Assembly: GCA_021780935.1 (NCBI GenBank)
Contig: JAJXXT010000130.1
Location: 31,294-95,293, forward strand
Reading direction: 5' to 3'
DNA: 64,000 nt
DNA from: Pseudomonadota bacterium
GTDB lineage: Bacteria > Pseudomonadota > Alphaproteobacteria > Acetobacterales > Acetobacteraceae
Position numbers and translations under genes: made by a program. The notes under the pieces were generated by a model that was given only the letters and a program-made list of their open reading frames with translations, was not told the origin of the DNA and ran no database searches. Of this stretch, positions 1 to 9,171 are shown piece by piece; position 1 is the first letter of the stretch; each line of letters starts with the position of its first letter.

Positions 1-1797
1 ACGCCGCTCGCGGCGTATGCGGCGGATCCGCAACCCTACACCGTCACCATGGCCAAGACCGGCAATGCGGCGCTCGACGACGCGCTGGCAGGCAGCTCGC
101 AACTCGTCGGCCTGCGCCAATCCGCGCCCGCCACGCCCTTCGCCCTGGGGCTGCGTGCGCAACAGGACGTCGCCCGGCTCGAAACCGCGCTGCAAAGCTT
201 TGGCTATTATGACGGCAAGGTCGCGATCACGGTCGATCACCTTGCGGCTGACGACCCCGCCCTGCCCGAAACGCTCGCGGCGGTCGCAAAGGGCCGCCCG
301 GTGCCGGTCGCCGTCACGCCGACGCTGGGCCCGCTGTTCACCCTCGGCACCATCACCGTGAAGGGCTCGGCGCCACCCGCGGCGCTTGCGACCCTGAACC
401 TCCATGCCGGCCAGCCCGCGATCGCGTCCGACGTGCTCGCGGCACAGGGGCGGATCCGGGCAGCACTGCTCGCCGAGGGCTACGCGCTGGCCAGGGTTCC
501 GGCGCCGGTCGCCTATGAGAACCCCGCCAAACACACGCTCGACATCGTCTTCGACATCGAAGCGGGGCCGCGCGTGGCACTCGGCCCGATCCGCCTCAGG
601 GGGCTGCGCCGCGTCCGTGACAGCTTCATCCGCCGCCGCCTCCTCGTGCATCAGGGCGAGCGCTTCTCGCCCCAGGCGATCGACCGCGCGCAAGCGGACC
701 TGCAATCGCTCAGCGTCTTCTCCAGCGTTTCGGTGCAGCCCGCGACGAAGCTCGACGCCGCCGGCCAGCTTCCGCTCACCTTCGCGTTTCAGGAGCGCCC
801 GCGCTTCATCGCCGGGCTGAACACCGCCTATTCCACCGATCTCGGCCTGAGCGCGGGGGCCACCTGGTCGGACCGCAACGTCTTCGGCAATGCCGAGCAG
901 CTCAACCTCGGCGCCACCGTCAGCGGTTTCGCCGCCAGTGCCACGAAGAGCCCCGGCTACGACCTCAGTGCGCAATTCGTGAAACCGGACTGGTTCGCGC
1001 GTCACCAGACGCTCACCCTCAATCTCGCCGCCCTGCGCCAGTCCCTCGACACCTACGACCAGACGGCCCTGCTCGGCAGCGCGATCGTCGGGCGCTCGAT
1101 CTCGAAGCACTGGAAAGTGACGGGCGGCGTGAATATCGAGGAGGAGGCCATCAACCAGCAGGGTGTCACGCGCGACTACGCGCTGCTGGGTCTGCCGCTC
1201 GGCGCCATCTATGACAGCACGAACTCGCTGCTGAACCCGACGCGCGGGCTGCGCGCCAGCTTTTCCGTCACCCCCACGCAATCCTTCGGCGCCCGGGATG
1301 CAAGCTTCCTGATCATGCAGGCCTCAGGCTCGACCTACATCGACATCGCGCAATTCGGCCTGACGAAGCCCGGCCGTTCGGTGCTTGCGGTGCACGCCCT
1401 GGTCGGCTCGATCCAGGGGGCCGGCACGCCGTTCGCGCTGCCGCCCGATCAGCGCTTCTACGCCGGCGGCGGCGGGACGGTGCGCGGCTTCAAATACCAG
1501 TCGATCGGCCCGCAATTCCCGGATCAGGTGGCGATCGGCGGCCTCGCGGTCGATCTGGCACAGGTCGAATTCCGCCAGCGTCTCTGGGGTAATTTCGGCG
1601 CCACCGTCTTCACCGATCTGGGCCAGGTCTCGAAGAGCTCCGCACCGTTCCAGGGCAGTCTGCGCATCGGCGCGGGTGCCGGCGTGCTCTATTATACCTC
1701 GGCCGGCCCGATACGGTTCGATGTCGCCTTTCCCGTCACCCGCCAGCCCGGCGGCGACGCCTACGAGTTCTATGTCGGCATCGGTCAGGCCTTCTGA
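1..1797 (+). CDS. tamA: TamA, BamA-family outer-membrane assembly protein (5' end cut by window)
   Basis: The reading frame is open from the first base, so the first ATG at 49 is internal and the real start lies upstream. The visible 598 residues show POTRA-type segments in the first ~260 residues, then a beta-barrel rich in alternating aromatic strands. The VRGF loop motif that the Omp85 family keeps lies near residue 493, and the protein ends in phenylalanine, as outer-membrane barrels do. TamA is the outer-membrane half of the translocation and assembly module. The stop codon shares one base with the start of tamB, so the two are translationally coupled. A generic BamA paralogue is the alternative, but the tamB partner makes TamA much more likely. 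Confidence 0.93.
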   Translation, partial: TPLAAYAADPQPYTVTMAKTGNAALDDALAGSSQLVGLRQSAPATPFALGLRAQQDVARLETALQSFGYYDGKVAITVDHLAADDPALPETLAAVAKGRPVPVAVTPTLGPLFTLGTITVKGSAPPAALATLNLHAGQPAIASDVLAAQGRIRAALLAEGYALARVPAPVAYENPAKHTLDIVFDIEAGPRVALGPIRLRGLRRVRDSFIRRRLLVHQGERFSPQAIDRAQADLQSLSVFSSVSVQPATKLDAAGQLPLTFAFQERPRFIAGLNTAYSTDLGLSAGATWSDRNVFGNAEQLNLGATVSGFAASATKSPGYDLSAQFVKPDWFARHQTLTLNLAALRQSLDTYDQTALLGSAIVGRSISKHWKVTGGVNIEEEAINQQGVTRDYALLGLPLGAIYDSTNSLLNPTRGLRASFSVTPTQSFGARDASFLIMQASGSTYIDIAQFGLTKPGRSVLAVHALVGSIQGAGTPFALPPDQRFYAGGGGTVRGFKYQSIGPQFPDQVAIGGLAVDLAQVEFRQRLWGNFGATVFTDLGQVSKSSAPFQGSLRIGAGAGVLYYTSAGPIRFDVAFPVTRQPGGDAYEFYVGIGQAF

Positions 1798-4700
1798 TGC
1801 GCGCGACCGGCACCGAGACCAGGCCGCTTCGCTGGCCACGACGCGTGGCGGGCATCCTGGCCTGGACCGCCGGGCTCGCGGTCGGCGTGCCGCTCGTGGC
1901 GGTCGCCGCCCTGCTCGTTCTGCTCAACACCGGCGTCGGCCGGCGGCTGGTCGCGCGACAGACCGGTGCGCTCACCGGCGGCGCGGTGACCATCGCCGGC
2001 CTCTCCGGCACGCTGCCGTGGAATCTGCGCGTCGCCCACATCGCCCTCGGCGATGCGGCGGGCACATACGCGACCCTGGATTCGCTGCATCTGCGCTGGG
2101 CGCCGCTGGCCCTGCTCACGGGCACGCTGCGCATCCCGAGCGTCTCCGCCGGCGCGATCGACATCACCCGCCTGCCGCACGCCGCGCCGACGCGGCCGTC
2201 GCCCACGACCGCGCCCTCGTTCCGCCTGCCCCTGCGCGTCGTGCTCGGACACCTCGCGATCCGGCGCCTCACCCTCGGCGCGCCCATCGCCGGCACGACG
2301 GCAAGCCTCGTCGTCACCGGCCACGCCGATCTCGCCAGTCTCTCGCGCGGCACGGCTGCCATCCGGGCCACGCGCCTCGATGCCGCCGGCGCCTACAGCC
2401 TCGCCGCGACCCTGACGCCGCGAACGGTCGCACTCCACCTGCGCGCCGACGAACCCAACCAGGGGCTGATCGCCGCGATCGCGAATCTGCCGCACCTGAA
2501 CGGAAAGCTGCACCTCGATCTTTCCCTTGCCGGGCCACGCCGGGCGGCGGTGCTGCATCTCGCCCTGGCGGCCGGGAAGCTCACCGCGCATGCCGGCGGC
2601 ACGCTCGACCTGCCGGCCCGAAATGGCACGCTCGACCTCGCGGCGAACGCCCCGGCCATGGCACCCGCACCCGGCCTGTCCTGGCAATCCGTCGCGATCG
2701 CCGCCCATCTCGCCGGCCCATGGGCCAGGCCGGAAGCCCAGGGCAGCGTTGCGATCCTCGCCCTCAAGGCCGGCGGCGGCGCGATCGCCAGGCTCGATGC
2801 GGCGATCCACGCGAACCACTTGCAGGTCGTCCTCGACGCGACAGCGCAGGGCCTCGTCATTCCGGGTCCGAAACCGGACCTGCTCGCCGCCTCGCCGGTC
2901 CACCTGGCCGCGACAGTGCTGCTCGGCACCACGCGGCTGCCGGTGACCTTCGCGCTCGGACAGAGCCTGGTCGCGGCGCATGGCACGGTCGATCTCGGCC
3001 CCGAGCCGCACGGCAGGCTGCGCCTGACCCTGCCCGATCTCGCGCCGCTCGCCGCCGCCATCGGCCTCCATGCGGCGGGCAGCACCACGCTCGACATCGC
3101 CTTCGCACGCCACGGCGCCACCACCACGGCCTCGCTCTCCGGCCCGGTCGCCTTCACCGGCGGCGTGGCGCCGCTGGTCGCGCTGATCGGCGGCAAGGGG
3201 CGTCTCGCGATGGACGCCGCGCTGCATGAGACCCCGTCCGGCCCGCGCCTCGACCTCCGCTCGCTCACTCTGGACGGCGCCGCACTGCATCTCGGCGCGC
3301 ACGGCACGGCGGCGGCGAGCACGCTCGATCTCGCCTACCGGCTCGACCTGCCGGATCTCGCGGCGGCCAGCCCCGCCCTGCGCGGCCAGCTCGCGCTGCG
3401 GGGCACGGCACGCGGGCCCGCCGACGACCTCGCCACCCATATCACCGCCACCGGAACGTTCGGTATGGTTAACGTTCCCGCCGGGCCGATCAGCCTGGTG
3501 GTCGATGCCGCCGGCCTGCCCGCCCATCCGAGCGCCAGCCTGGCACTGCACGGCACGCTCGACGGCGCGCCGCTCACCCTTGCCGCGGAGGCGAGGCGTG
3601 GCGCGGGCGGAACCCATGTCACCCTGCACGCGCTCGACTGGAAATCCCTGCACGGTGTCGCCGACCTCACCCTGCCGCCGGGTGCCGCATTCCCGCTCGG
3701 CACGCTCGATCTCGGCATGGCGCGCCTCGGCGACCTCGCGCCGCTGCTCCACCAGCCGGTCACCGGCGGCGTCACCGCGCATATCGCGACCGCGCAGGCG
3801 GATGGCGTGCCGCGCGTCACCCTCGCGGTGCATGCAAAGGGCGTGGGCGTCGCGGCCGCGCGTATCGGCGCCATCACGCTCGACGGCAGCATCGCCGACC
3901 CGATCATGCAACCCATCGCCGATCTCCACCTCGCCGCGCAGGCCATCCGCGCGGGCGGTATCGCCGGTCAGGCCCGCCTCGCCCTCAAGGGCCCGGCGGA
4001 CGCGCTGGCGATCAACCTGGACGCAGCCCTCGACGGGCTTGCCGGTGCCCCGGCGCGCATCACCGCGCGCGCGATGCTCGACGCGCCAACGAGCCGCCTC
4101 GTCCTCGACGCGCTGGCGCTAGGCTGGAAGGGCGAGGCGCTGCGCCTGCTCGCCCCGGCGCGCATCACCTACGCGCCTTCGGTCTCGGTGAGCTTGCTGC
4201 GCCTCGCCCTCGGTTCCGCGACGCTCGACCTCGCCGGCCGAATCGCCCCGTCGCTCGATCTCAGCGTGCATCTCGCCAACGTCACGCCCGCCCTCGCCAA
4301 ACCGTTTGCACCGGCGCTGGAGGCCGGGGGGGTGATCGACCTCGACGGGCACCTCACCGGCGGCATCCAGGCACCGCGCGGCACCGTCCGCATCGCCGCG
4401 CGCGGCCTGCGTCTCCTCTCCGGCAAGGCGCGTGCCCTCCCGCCCGCCGACCTGTACGCGACGCTGGGCCTCGACGGCAACCACACGAGCGTGGACGCAA
4501 AACTAAGCGCCGGCAGCGACGCAGCGCTCGTCCTCACCGGCACCGCCCCGCTCACCATGACCGGCCCCCTCAACCTCGCGGCCCGCGGCAGCATCAACCT
4601 GGCCGTCGCCAATCCGATCCTCGAGGCGAACGGCCGGCATGTCGCGGGCCAGGTGGCGATCGATGCGGCGATGCGCGGCAGCCCCGCCGCACCCGCCGCC

Positions 4701-5873
4701 TCCGGCACGATCCGCCTCTCCGGTGGCGACGTGCAGGACTATGCGCTGGGCGCCCATCTGTCCGACATCTCGGCGCTGATCACGGCCAGCGGGCAGACCG
4801 TGCGGATCGAGCAATTCCTCGCCCATGCCGGAAGCGGAACGATCCGGCTTTCGGGCAGCGTCGGCGCCTTCGCGCCCGGCCTCCCCGTCGATCTCGCGCT
4901 GCGCATGAACAACGCGCAGCCGCTCGCCTCCGATCTGCTGACCGCCGATCTCGACGCGGATATCGCGCTGCGCGGCCTGGCGCTGCATCGGCTGGACGCC
5001 TCGGGCAGCATCGGCGTGCGGCGCGCGACGATCACCATCCCGAGCAGTTTCCCGCAGGCCGTCGCCAAACTCCATGTCATCCGCCCGGGCGCGAAGCCGC
5101 CTTCGCCGGCCAGCCCCGCGCCGGTGATCGGGCTTGATCTCAAAATCCACGCCCAGCCCGCCATCTTCCTGCGCGGGCGCGGCCTGTTCGCGCGCCTCGG
5201 CGGCGACCTCACGGTGCGCGGCACCACCGCGGCGCCGCGCATCTCGCGTGGGTTCCAGATGGCGAATGGCAGCTTCTCCCTCGCCGGCGCCAATCTGAAA
5301 TTCACCGAGGGCCGCGTCAGCTTCGACGGCACCAGCGTCACCAACAGGCTCGACCCGACGCTGCATTTCATCGCCCAGAGCAGCTCGAGCGGCATCACCG
5401 CGACCCTCACCGTGGGCGGCACCGCCTCGCATCCCACGATCGCGCTGTCTAGCACGCCCTCCCTGCCGCAGGACGAGGTGCTCGCGCATCTGCTGTACGG
5501 CGTCAGCCTGTCGCAGCTCTCGCCGCTGCAGATCGCGGCGATCGCGCAGGGTCTCTATGCGCTGACCGGCGGCGGCGGCACCGGGCCGCTCGGCGGTCTG
5601 CAGAACGCGCTCGGCCTCGACCGATTGGGCGTCGGCAGCAACACTGGCGGCCTCGGCGGCGCCTCGCTTGAGGCCGGCAAATACGTCGCCCCCGGCGTCT
5701 ATGTCGGCGCGACCCAGAGCGTCAGCGGCGCGACCCAGGCGCAGGTGCAGATCGACCTCACGAAGCGGCTGAAGCTGAACACCCAGGTCAACACCGGCGG
5801 CGGGACGGTGACCGGTGCGACGCCCAACGGCCCCAGCAGCTCCATCGGGCTGACCTACCAGTTCGAATACTGA
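1797..5873 (+). CDS. tamB: TamB, inner-membrane-anchored translocation/assembly module protein
   Basis: This 1358-residue protein has one N-terminal membrane anchor (about residues 18–40, rich in Leu/Val/Ala). A very long series of repetitive beta-strand segments follows, with recurring L-D-L and G-T-L patterns, and then the TamB (DUF490) C-terminal domain over roughly the last 300 residues. The end, QFEY, is typical of the family. In known systems TamB spans the periplasm and works with TamA in outer-membrane protein insertion and, in TamB/YhdP/YdbH-type proteins, phospholipid transport. The start overlaps the tamA stop by one base (TGATG arrangement), supporting co-expression. Length is within the family range. 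No frameshift is visible. Confidence 0.93.
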   Translation: MRATGTETRPLRWPRRVAGILAWTAGLAVGVPLVAVAALLVLLNTGVGRRLVARQTGALTGGAVTIAGLSGTLPWNLRVAHIALGDAAGTYATLDSLHLRWAPLALLTGTLRIPSVSAGAIDITRLPHAAPTRPSPTTAPSFRLPLRVVLGHLAIRRLTLGAPIAGTTASLVVTGHADLASLSRGTAAIRATRLDAAGAYSLAATLTPRTVALHLRADEPNQGLIAAIANLPHLNGKLHLDLSLAGPRRAAVLHLALAAGKLTAHAGGTLDLPARNGTLDLAANAPAMAPAPGLSWQSVAIAAHLAGPWARPEAQGSVAILALKAGGGAIARLDAAIHANHLQVVLDATAQGLVIPGPKPDLLAASPVHLAATVLLGTTRLPVTFALGQSLVAAHGTVDLGPEPHGRLRLTLPDLAPLAAAIGLHAAGSTTLDIAFARHGATTTASLSGPVAFTGGVAPLVALIGGKGRLAMDAALHETPSGPRLDLRSLTLDGAALHLGAHGTAAASTLDLAYRLDLPDLAAASPALRGQLALRGTARGPADDLATHITATGTFGMVNVPAGPISLVVDAAGLPAHPSASLALHGTLDGAPLTLAAEARRGAGGTHVTLHALDWKSLHGVADLTLPPGAAFPLGTLDLGMARLGDLAPLLHQPVTGGVTAHIATAQADGVPRVTLAVHAKGVGVAAARIGAITLDGSIADPIMQPIADLHLAAQAIRAGGIAGQARLALKGPADALAINLDAALDGLAGAPARITARAMLDAPTSRLVLDALALGWKGEALRLLAPARITYAPSVSVSLLRLALGSATLDLAGRIAPSLDLSVHLANVTPALAKPFAPALEAGGVIDLDGHLTGGIQAPRGTVRIAARGLRLLSGKARALPPADLYATLGLDGNHTSVDAKLSAGSDAALVLTGTAPLTMTGPLNLAARGSINLAVANPILEANGRHVAGQVAIDAAMRGSPAAPAASGTIRLSGGDVQDYALGAHLSDISALITASGQTVRIEQFLAHAGSGTIRLSGSVGAFAPGLPVDLALRMNNAQPLASDLLTADLDADIALRGLALHRLDASGSIGVRRATITIPSSFPQAVAKLHVIRPGAKPPSPASPAPVIGLDLKIHAQPAIFLRGRGLFARLGGDLTVRGTTAAPRISRGFQMANGSFSLAGANLKFTEGRVSFDGTSVTNRLDPTLHFIAQSSSSGITATLTVGGTASHPTIALSSTPSLPQDEVLAHLLYGVSLSQLSPLQIAAIAQGLYALTGGGGTGPLGGLQNALGLDRLGVGSNTGGLGGASLEAGKYVAPGVYVGATQSVSGATQAQVQIDLTKRLKLNTQVNTGGGTVTGATPNGPSSSIGLTYQFEY

Positions 5874-5961
5874 CCCGCCGAATATTCATCCATCGGTCCT
5901 TCGCGCGCTGGCCATGGCCCGGACGGTCGCCACCCATGACCACCCACCACGGCCGCTCGTT

Positions 5962-7344
5962 TCACATTCGTTCAAAACAGCGGTGCCGTTCCCAGTCGGT
6001 CACCGCCGCGTTGAACGTCTCCACCTCCACTTCGGCCATCCGCGCGTAATGCGCCGCCACCTGCTCACCGAACGCGGCATGCACGAAGGCGCTGTTGCGC
6101 CAGAGCGCAAGCGCATCGGCCAGGCTGCGCGGCACCCTCGGCACATCGCTCAGATAGGCATTGCCGCGGAACTCCTGCGGCGCCGGCAATTCGCGCCGGA
6201 TGCCGTCGAGCCCCGCGGCGATCATGCCGGCGAGTGCCAGATAGGGGTTCACATCGCCGCCCGGCACCCGGTTCTCCACCCGCAGCGACTTGCCATGGCC
6301 GAGCACGCGGAACGCGCAGGTGCGGTTGTCACGGCCCCAGGCCAGGGCGGTCGGCGCAAAGCTGCCGATGGCATAGCGCTTATAGGAGTTGATGTTCGGC
6401 GCGAACAGGATCGAGAGCTCGGCCGCATGCGCGATCAGCCCGGCAAGGAAATGGCCGAACAGCTTCGACGGATCATGGCCGTCCGCGAACACCGCCCGGT
6501 TGGCGCCATCGCGCAGGCTGAGATGGATATGGCAGGAATTGCCCTCGCGCTCATTGAATTTCGCCATGTAGGTGATGGCGCAGCCGTCCTCGCCGGCGAT
6601 CTCCTTGGCCGCCTCCTTGTAGAGAACATGGCCGTCGGCGCTGTCGAGCACGGGGCCATAGGCGAAGTTGATCTCGTGCTGGCCCAGATTGCACTCGCCT
6701 TTGGAGTTCTCGACCTGGATGCCCGAGGCCTCCATCACGTTGCGGATCCGGCGGATGATCGGCTCCACCCTCGCGGTGCCGAGAATCGAATAATCCCCAT
6801 TGTAGAGATTCGCCGGATCAAGACCGCGATAGCCGCGCTTCATGCACTCCTCGTAGGAGTTGCGGAACAACAGGAACTCCAGCTCCGTCGCCGCATAGGC
6901 GGACAGCCCGGCCTCGGCGAGGCGCGCCATCTGGTGCTTCAGGATGCTGCGCGGCGCCACCGGCGCCAGCGTGCCGTCATGGCTGCCGATGTCGCACAGC
7001 AGGATCGCCGCTCCCGGCTGCCACGCCGCCTGGCGCAGCGTCGGGAGATCGGGGCGGAACACGAAATCGCCGTAGCCGCGATCCCAGGAGGCGAAGTCAT
7101 AGCCGGAGACCGTTGCCATCTCGACATCGACGGCGAGGAGATAGCTGCACCCCTCGGAAGCCTCCGCGACCACGGAGTCGAAGAAGAAGCGCGGCATGAC
7201 CCGCTTACCCTGCAGCCGGCCCTGCATGTCGGGCGCGGCCATGATGATGGTGTCGATGGCGCCATCGGCGACCAGCGTGCGCAAGGCGGCGAGATCGAGA
7301 CTGCCCGCTGGGGACGCTATCGATCGGGATCCGGCGTGGCTCAT
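5962..7344 (-). CDS. Glutamine synthetase-family ligase (gamma-glutamylpolyamine synthetase-like)
   Basis: This 460-residue protein has the whole GS catalytic fold. It shows an E-x-E metal pair at residues 154/156, glutamates at 217 and 224, the H-I-H motif at 272–274, the NxNSYKR segment ending at 323, and the ENRxPGGDxNPY motif near 357. It is shorter than housekeeping GlnA, lacks the adenylylation loop and has the PuuA/GlnA3-like N-terminus, so it probably glutamylates an amine rather than ammonia. It is divergent from an aldehyde dehydrogenase gene, the usual partner in gamma-glutamylated amine breakdown. A purine-rich AAAGAG lies just upstream of the ATG. The exact amine cannot be read from the sequence. 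Confidence 0.85.
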   Translation of the reverse strand: MSHAGSRSIASPAGSLDLAALRTLVADGAIDTIIMAAPDMQGRLQGKRVMPRFFFDSVVAEASEGCSYLLAVDVEMATVSGYDFASWDRGYGDFVFRPDLPTLRQAAWQPGAAILLCDIGSHDGTLAPVAPRSILKHQMARLAEAGLSAYAATELEFLLFRNSYEECMKRGYRGLDPANLYNGDYSILGTARVEPIIRRIRNVMEASGIQVENSKGECNLGQHEINFAYGPVLDSADGHVLYKEAAKEIAGEDGCAITYMAKFNEREGNSCHIHLSLRDGANRAVFADGHDPSKLFGHFLAGLIAHAAELSILFAPNINSYKRYAIGSFAPTALAWGRDNRTCAFRVLGHGKSLRVENRVPGGDVNPYLALAGMIAAGLDGIRRELPAPQEFRGNAYLSDVPRVPRSLADALALWRNSAFVHAAFGEQVAAHYARMAEVEVETFNAAVTDWERHRCFERM

Positions 7345-7756
7345 GATGCTCTTTTCTTTCCGCGATGCACAACGAACGTGCGGGATGGTACGACGTCAGC
7401 CTGGATGCATCGACATCCGATGACAATACCCGGTGACAATACTCAGTGCCGCCCGGAATCGAACCGGGCTCAAATGTCAACGATTCCGGACACCGCTTCG
7501 GCGATCCTGAAGCGGGACTCCCCAAGCAATGGACTGCCGCGGCAACGATTGGCGACGCGCGACACAGGGGAGGCAGGTGATGCAGAAACCATCCCCAATT
7601 TCCGCGCTATCATCCCGAGGCAGCCCCGTCCTGTCAGCCTCGACCATCGGCGTTACCGCCGGCGGCATGGGGCGTCCGTCGCCTTGATTGTGGTCGATGG
7701 CAGGGGTATCGACAGATGCGTCGAACGGCCTCGCGCACGCCCAGGCAAGGATCATC
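7345..7756. other. Divergent intergenic region between GS-like and aldehyde dehydrogenase genes
   Basis: This is a 412-bp gap between two divergent genes and must carry both promoters. Visible elements are a 9-bp direct repeat TGACAATAC (7421–7429 and 7434–7442), a GGATG/CATCC inverted repeat just before it, and a 19-bp tRNA T-arm-like hairpin (separate entry). In-frame codons continue upstream of the aldehyde dehydrogenase start used here, but they do not resemble the family. No convincing sigma-70 promoter pair could be fixed by eye. Confidence 0.5.
7451..7469 (-). other. tRNA T-arm-like hairpin, possible tRNA 3'-end fragment
   Basis: On the minus strand this reads as a 6-bp stem (GCCCGG/CCGGGC) around the 7-base loop TTCGATT, which matches the T-stem and TTCRANN loop of bacterial tRNAs. 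It is followed by CGGCACT, which could be an acceptor 3' strand. No complementary 5' acceptor strand (AGTGCCG) or D/anticodon arms are found in the preceding ~90 bases, and no CCA follows, so it is not a full tRNA gene. It could be a fragment left by an integration event, or a chance hairpin. Confidence 0.35.
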
Positions 7757-9139
7757 ATGGCTGAAACGATCAGGATCGTCTCCCCCGTCAACGCCAGCAT
7801 CTATGCCGAGCGCCCGGTGGCGAACCGTCGCGAGATCGAGGCCGCGGTGGCGCGCGCGAAGCAGGCACGCATGGCGTGGCGTGAGGCAAGCGTCGCCCGT
7901 CGTGCCGCCAGCCTCACCCGGTTCGTCGATGCGCTTCTGGCGATGAACGCCGAGATCGTGCCGGAACTCGCCTGGCAGATGGGCCGGCCGGTGCGTTACG
8001 GCGCCGAGGCCCGCGGCGTCGAGGAACGTGCCCGCCACATGATCGCGATCGCCGAGGCAGCGCTCGCGCCGATCGAGAAGACCGACAAGCCTGGCTTCAC
8101 CCGCTTCATTGCCCGCGAGCCGCTCGGCACGATGCTGGTCATCGCGCCGTGGAACTACCCCTATCTCACCGCGGTCAACGCCATCGTTCCCGGCCTCATG
8201 GCGGGCAACGCGGTGATCCTGAAGCACGCGTCGCAGACGCTGCTGGTGGGTGAACGCTTCGCCGAGGCGGCACGGCGTGCCGACCTGCCCGACGGCATTT
8301 TCCAGAACCTCGTGATGTCGCATGCCGACACCGAGTGGCTGATCGGCTCCGGTGCCATCGACCACATCAACTTCACCGGCTCCGTCGAGGGCGGGCGGCG
8401 GATCGAGCGTGCGGCGGCCGGCACCTTCGCCTCGCTCACGCTCGAACTCGGCGGCAAGGACCCCGCCTATGTCCGCGCCGACGCGCCGTTCGAGCATACG
8501 GTGGAAAACCTCGTCGATGGCGCCTTCTTCAACTCCGGCCAGAGCTGCTGCGGCATCGAGCGCATCTATGTCCACGAGCAGCTCTACGACCGCTTCGTCG
8601 GCGCCTACGCCGCGCTCAGCGCGACCTACACGCTGGGCGACCCGCTGGCGGAGGCGACCGTCATCGGGCCGATGGCCCAGGCCCGCTCGGCCGATCTCGT
8701 GCGGGGGCAGACCGCGGCGGCGCTTGCCGGTGGGGCAAAGGCGCTGCTGCGCACGAGGGACGAGCGCGATCGCCCGGCCTCTGCCTACCTGCCTGCCGAG
8801 GTTCTGGTCGGCGTTGACCATGGCATGGCGGTGATGCGCGAGGAGAGCTTCGGTCCCGTCGTCGGCATCATGAAGGTCCGCGACGACGACGAGGCGGTGG
8901 CGCTGATGAACGACAGCCCCTACGGACTCTCCGCCTCGATCTGGACGGCGGACATGGATCGGGCTCGAACCATCGGCGCGCGCGTCGAAACGGGCACCGT
9001 GTTCATGAACCGCTGCGACTATCTCGACCCCGGCCTGGTCTGGACCGGCGTCAAGGAAACCGGCAAGGGCGGCTCGCTGTCCGAAATCGGCTACCAGCTT
9101 CTCACCCAGCCCAAATCCTATCATCTGCGCCAGGTCTGA
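7757..9139 (+). CDS. NAD(P)-dependent aldehyde dehydrogenase
   Basis: This 460-residue member of the aldehyde dehydrogenase superfamily oxidises an aldehyde to its acid. Catalytic residues are in place: Asn133 in APWNYPY, Lys156 for cofactor phosphate/ribose binding, Glu230 in ELGGKD and the nucleophile Cys264 in GQSCC. I chose the ATG at 7757 because AAGGA lies seven bases upstream and the family-like sequence begins there; the frame also has an earlier ATG at 7688 that adds 23 unlikely residues. Its neighbours, a GS-like ligase (divergent) and an iron alcohol dehydrogenase 32 bases downstream, suggest an amine- or alcohol-derived aldehyde such as a succinate-semialdehyde-type substrate. That substrate is inference. 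Confidence 0.9.
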   Translation: MAETIRIVSPVNASIYAERPVANRREIEAAVARAKQARMAWREASVARRAASLTRFVDALLAMNAEIVPELAWQMGRPVRYGAEARGVEERARHMIAIAEAALAPIEKTDKPGFTRFIAREPLGTMLVIAPWNYPYLTAVNAIVPGLMAGNAVILKHASQTLLVGERFAEAARRADLPDGIFQNLVMSHADTEWLIGSGAIDHINFTGSVEGGRRIERAAAGTFASLTLELGGKDPAYVRADAPFEHTVENLVDGAFFNSGQSCCGIERIYVHEQLYDRFVGAYAALSATYTLGDPLAEATVIGPMAQARSADLVRGQTAAALAGGAKALLRTRDERDRPASAYLPAEVLVGVDHGMAVMREESFGPVVGIMKVRDDDEAVALMNDSPYGLSASIWTADMDRARTIGARVETGTVFMNRCDYLDPGLVWTGVKETGKGGSLSEIGYQLLTQPKSYHLRQV

Positions 9140-9171
9140 GCATCCCAGATCGGAGCAACACGGAGCGAGCG

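Noticed and set aside
1785..3929. 714-codon open frame on the minus strand across tamB
   Set aside because: It is antisense to a well-supported gene, its composition is Arg/Gly/Glu-rich shadow protein, and it has no recognisable domain.
5874..5961. Rho-independent terminator between tamB and the GS-like gene
   Set aside because: A GGCCATGGCC palindrome is present but no stable hairpin with a following T-run on either strand.
7430..7540. Complete tRNA gene on the minus strand
   Set aside because: Only the T-arm is convincing; no pairing acceptor strand, anticodon arm or CCA end could be found.
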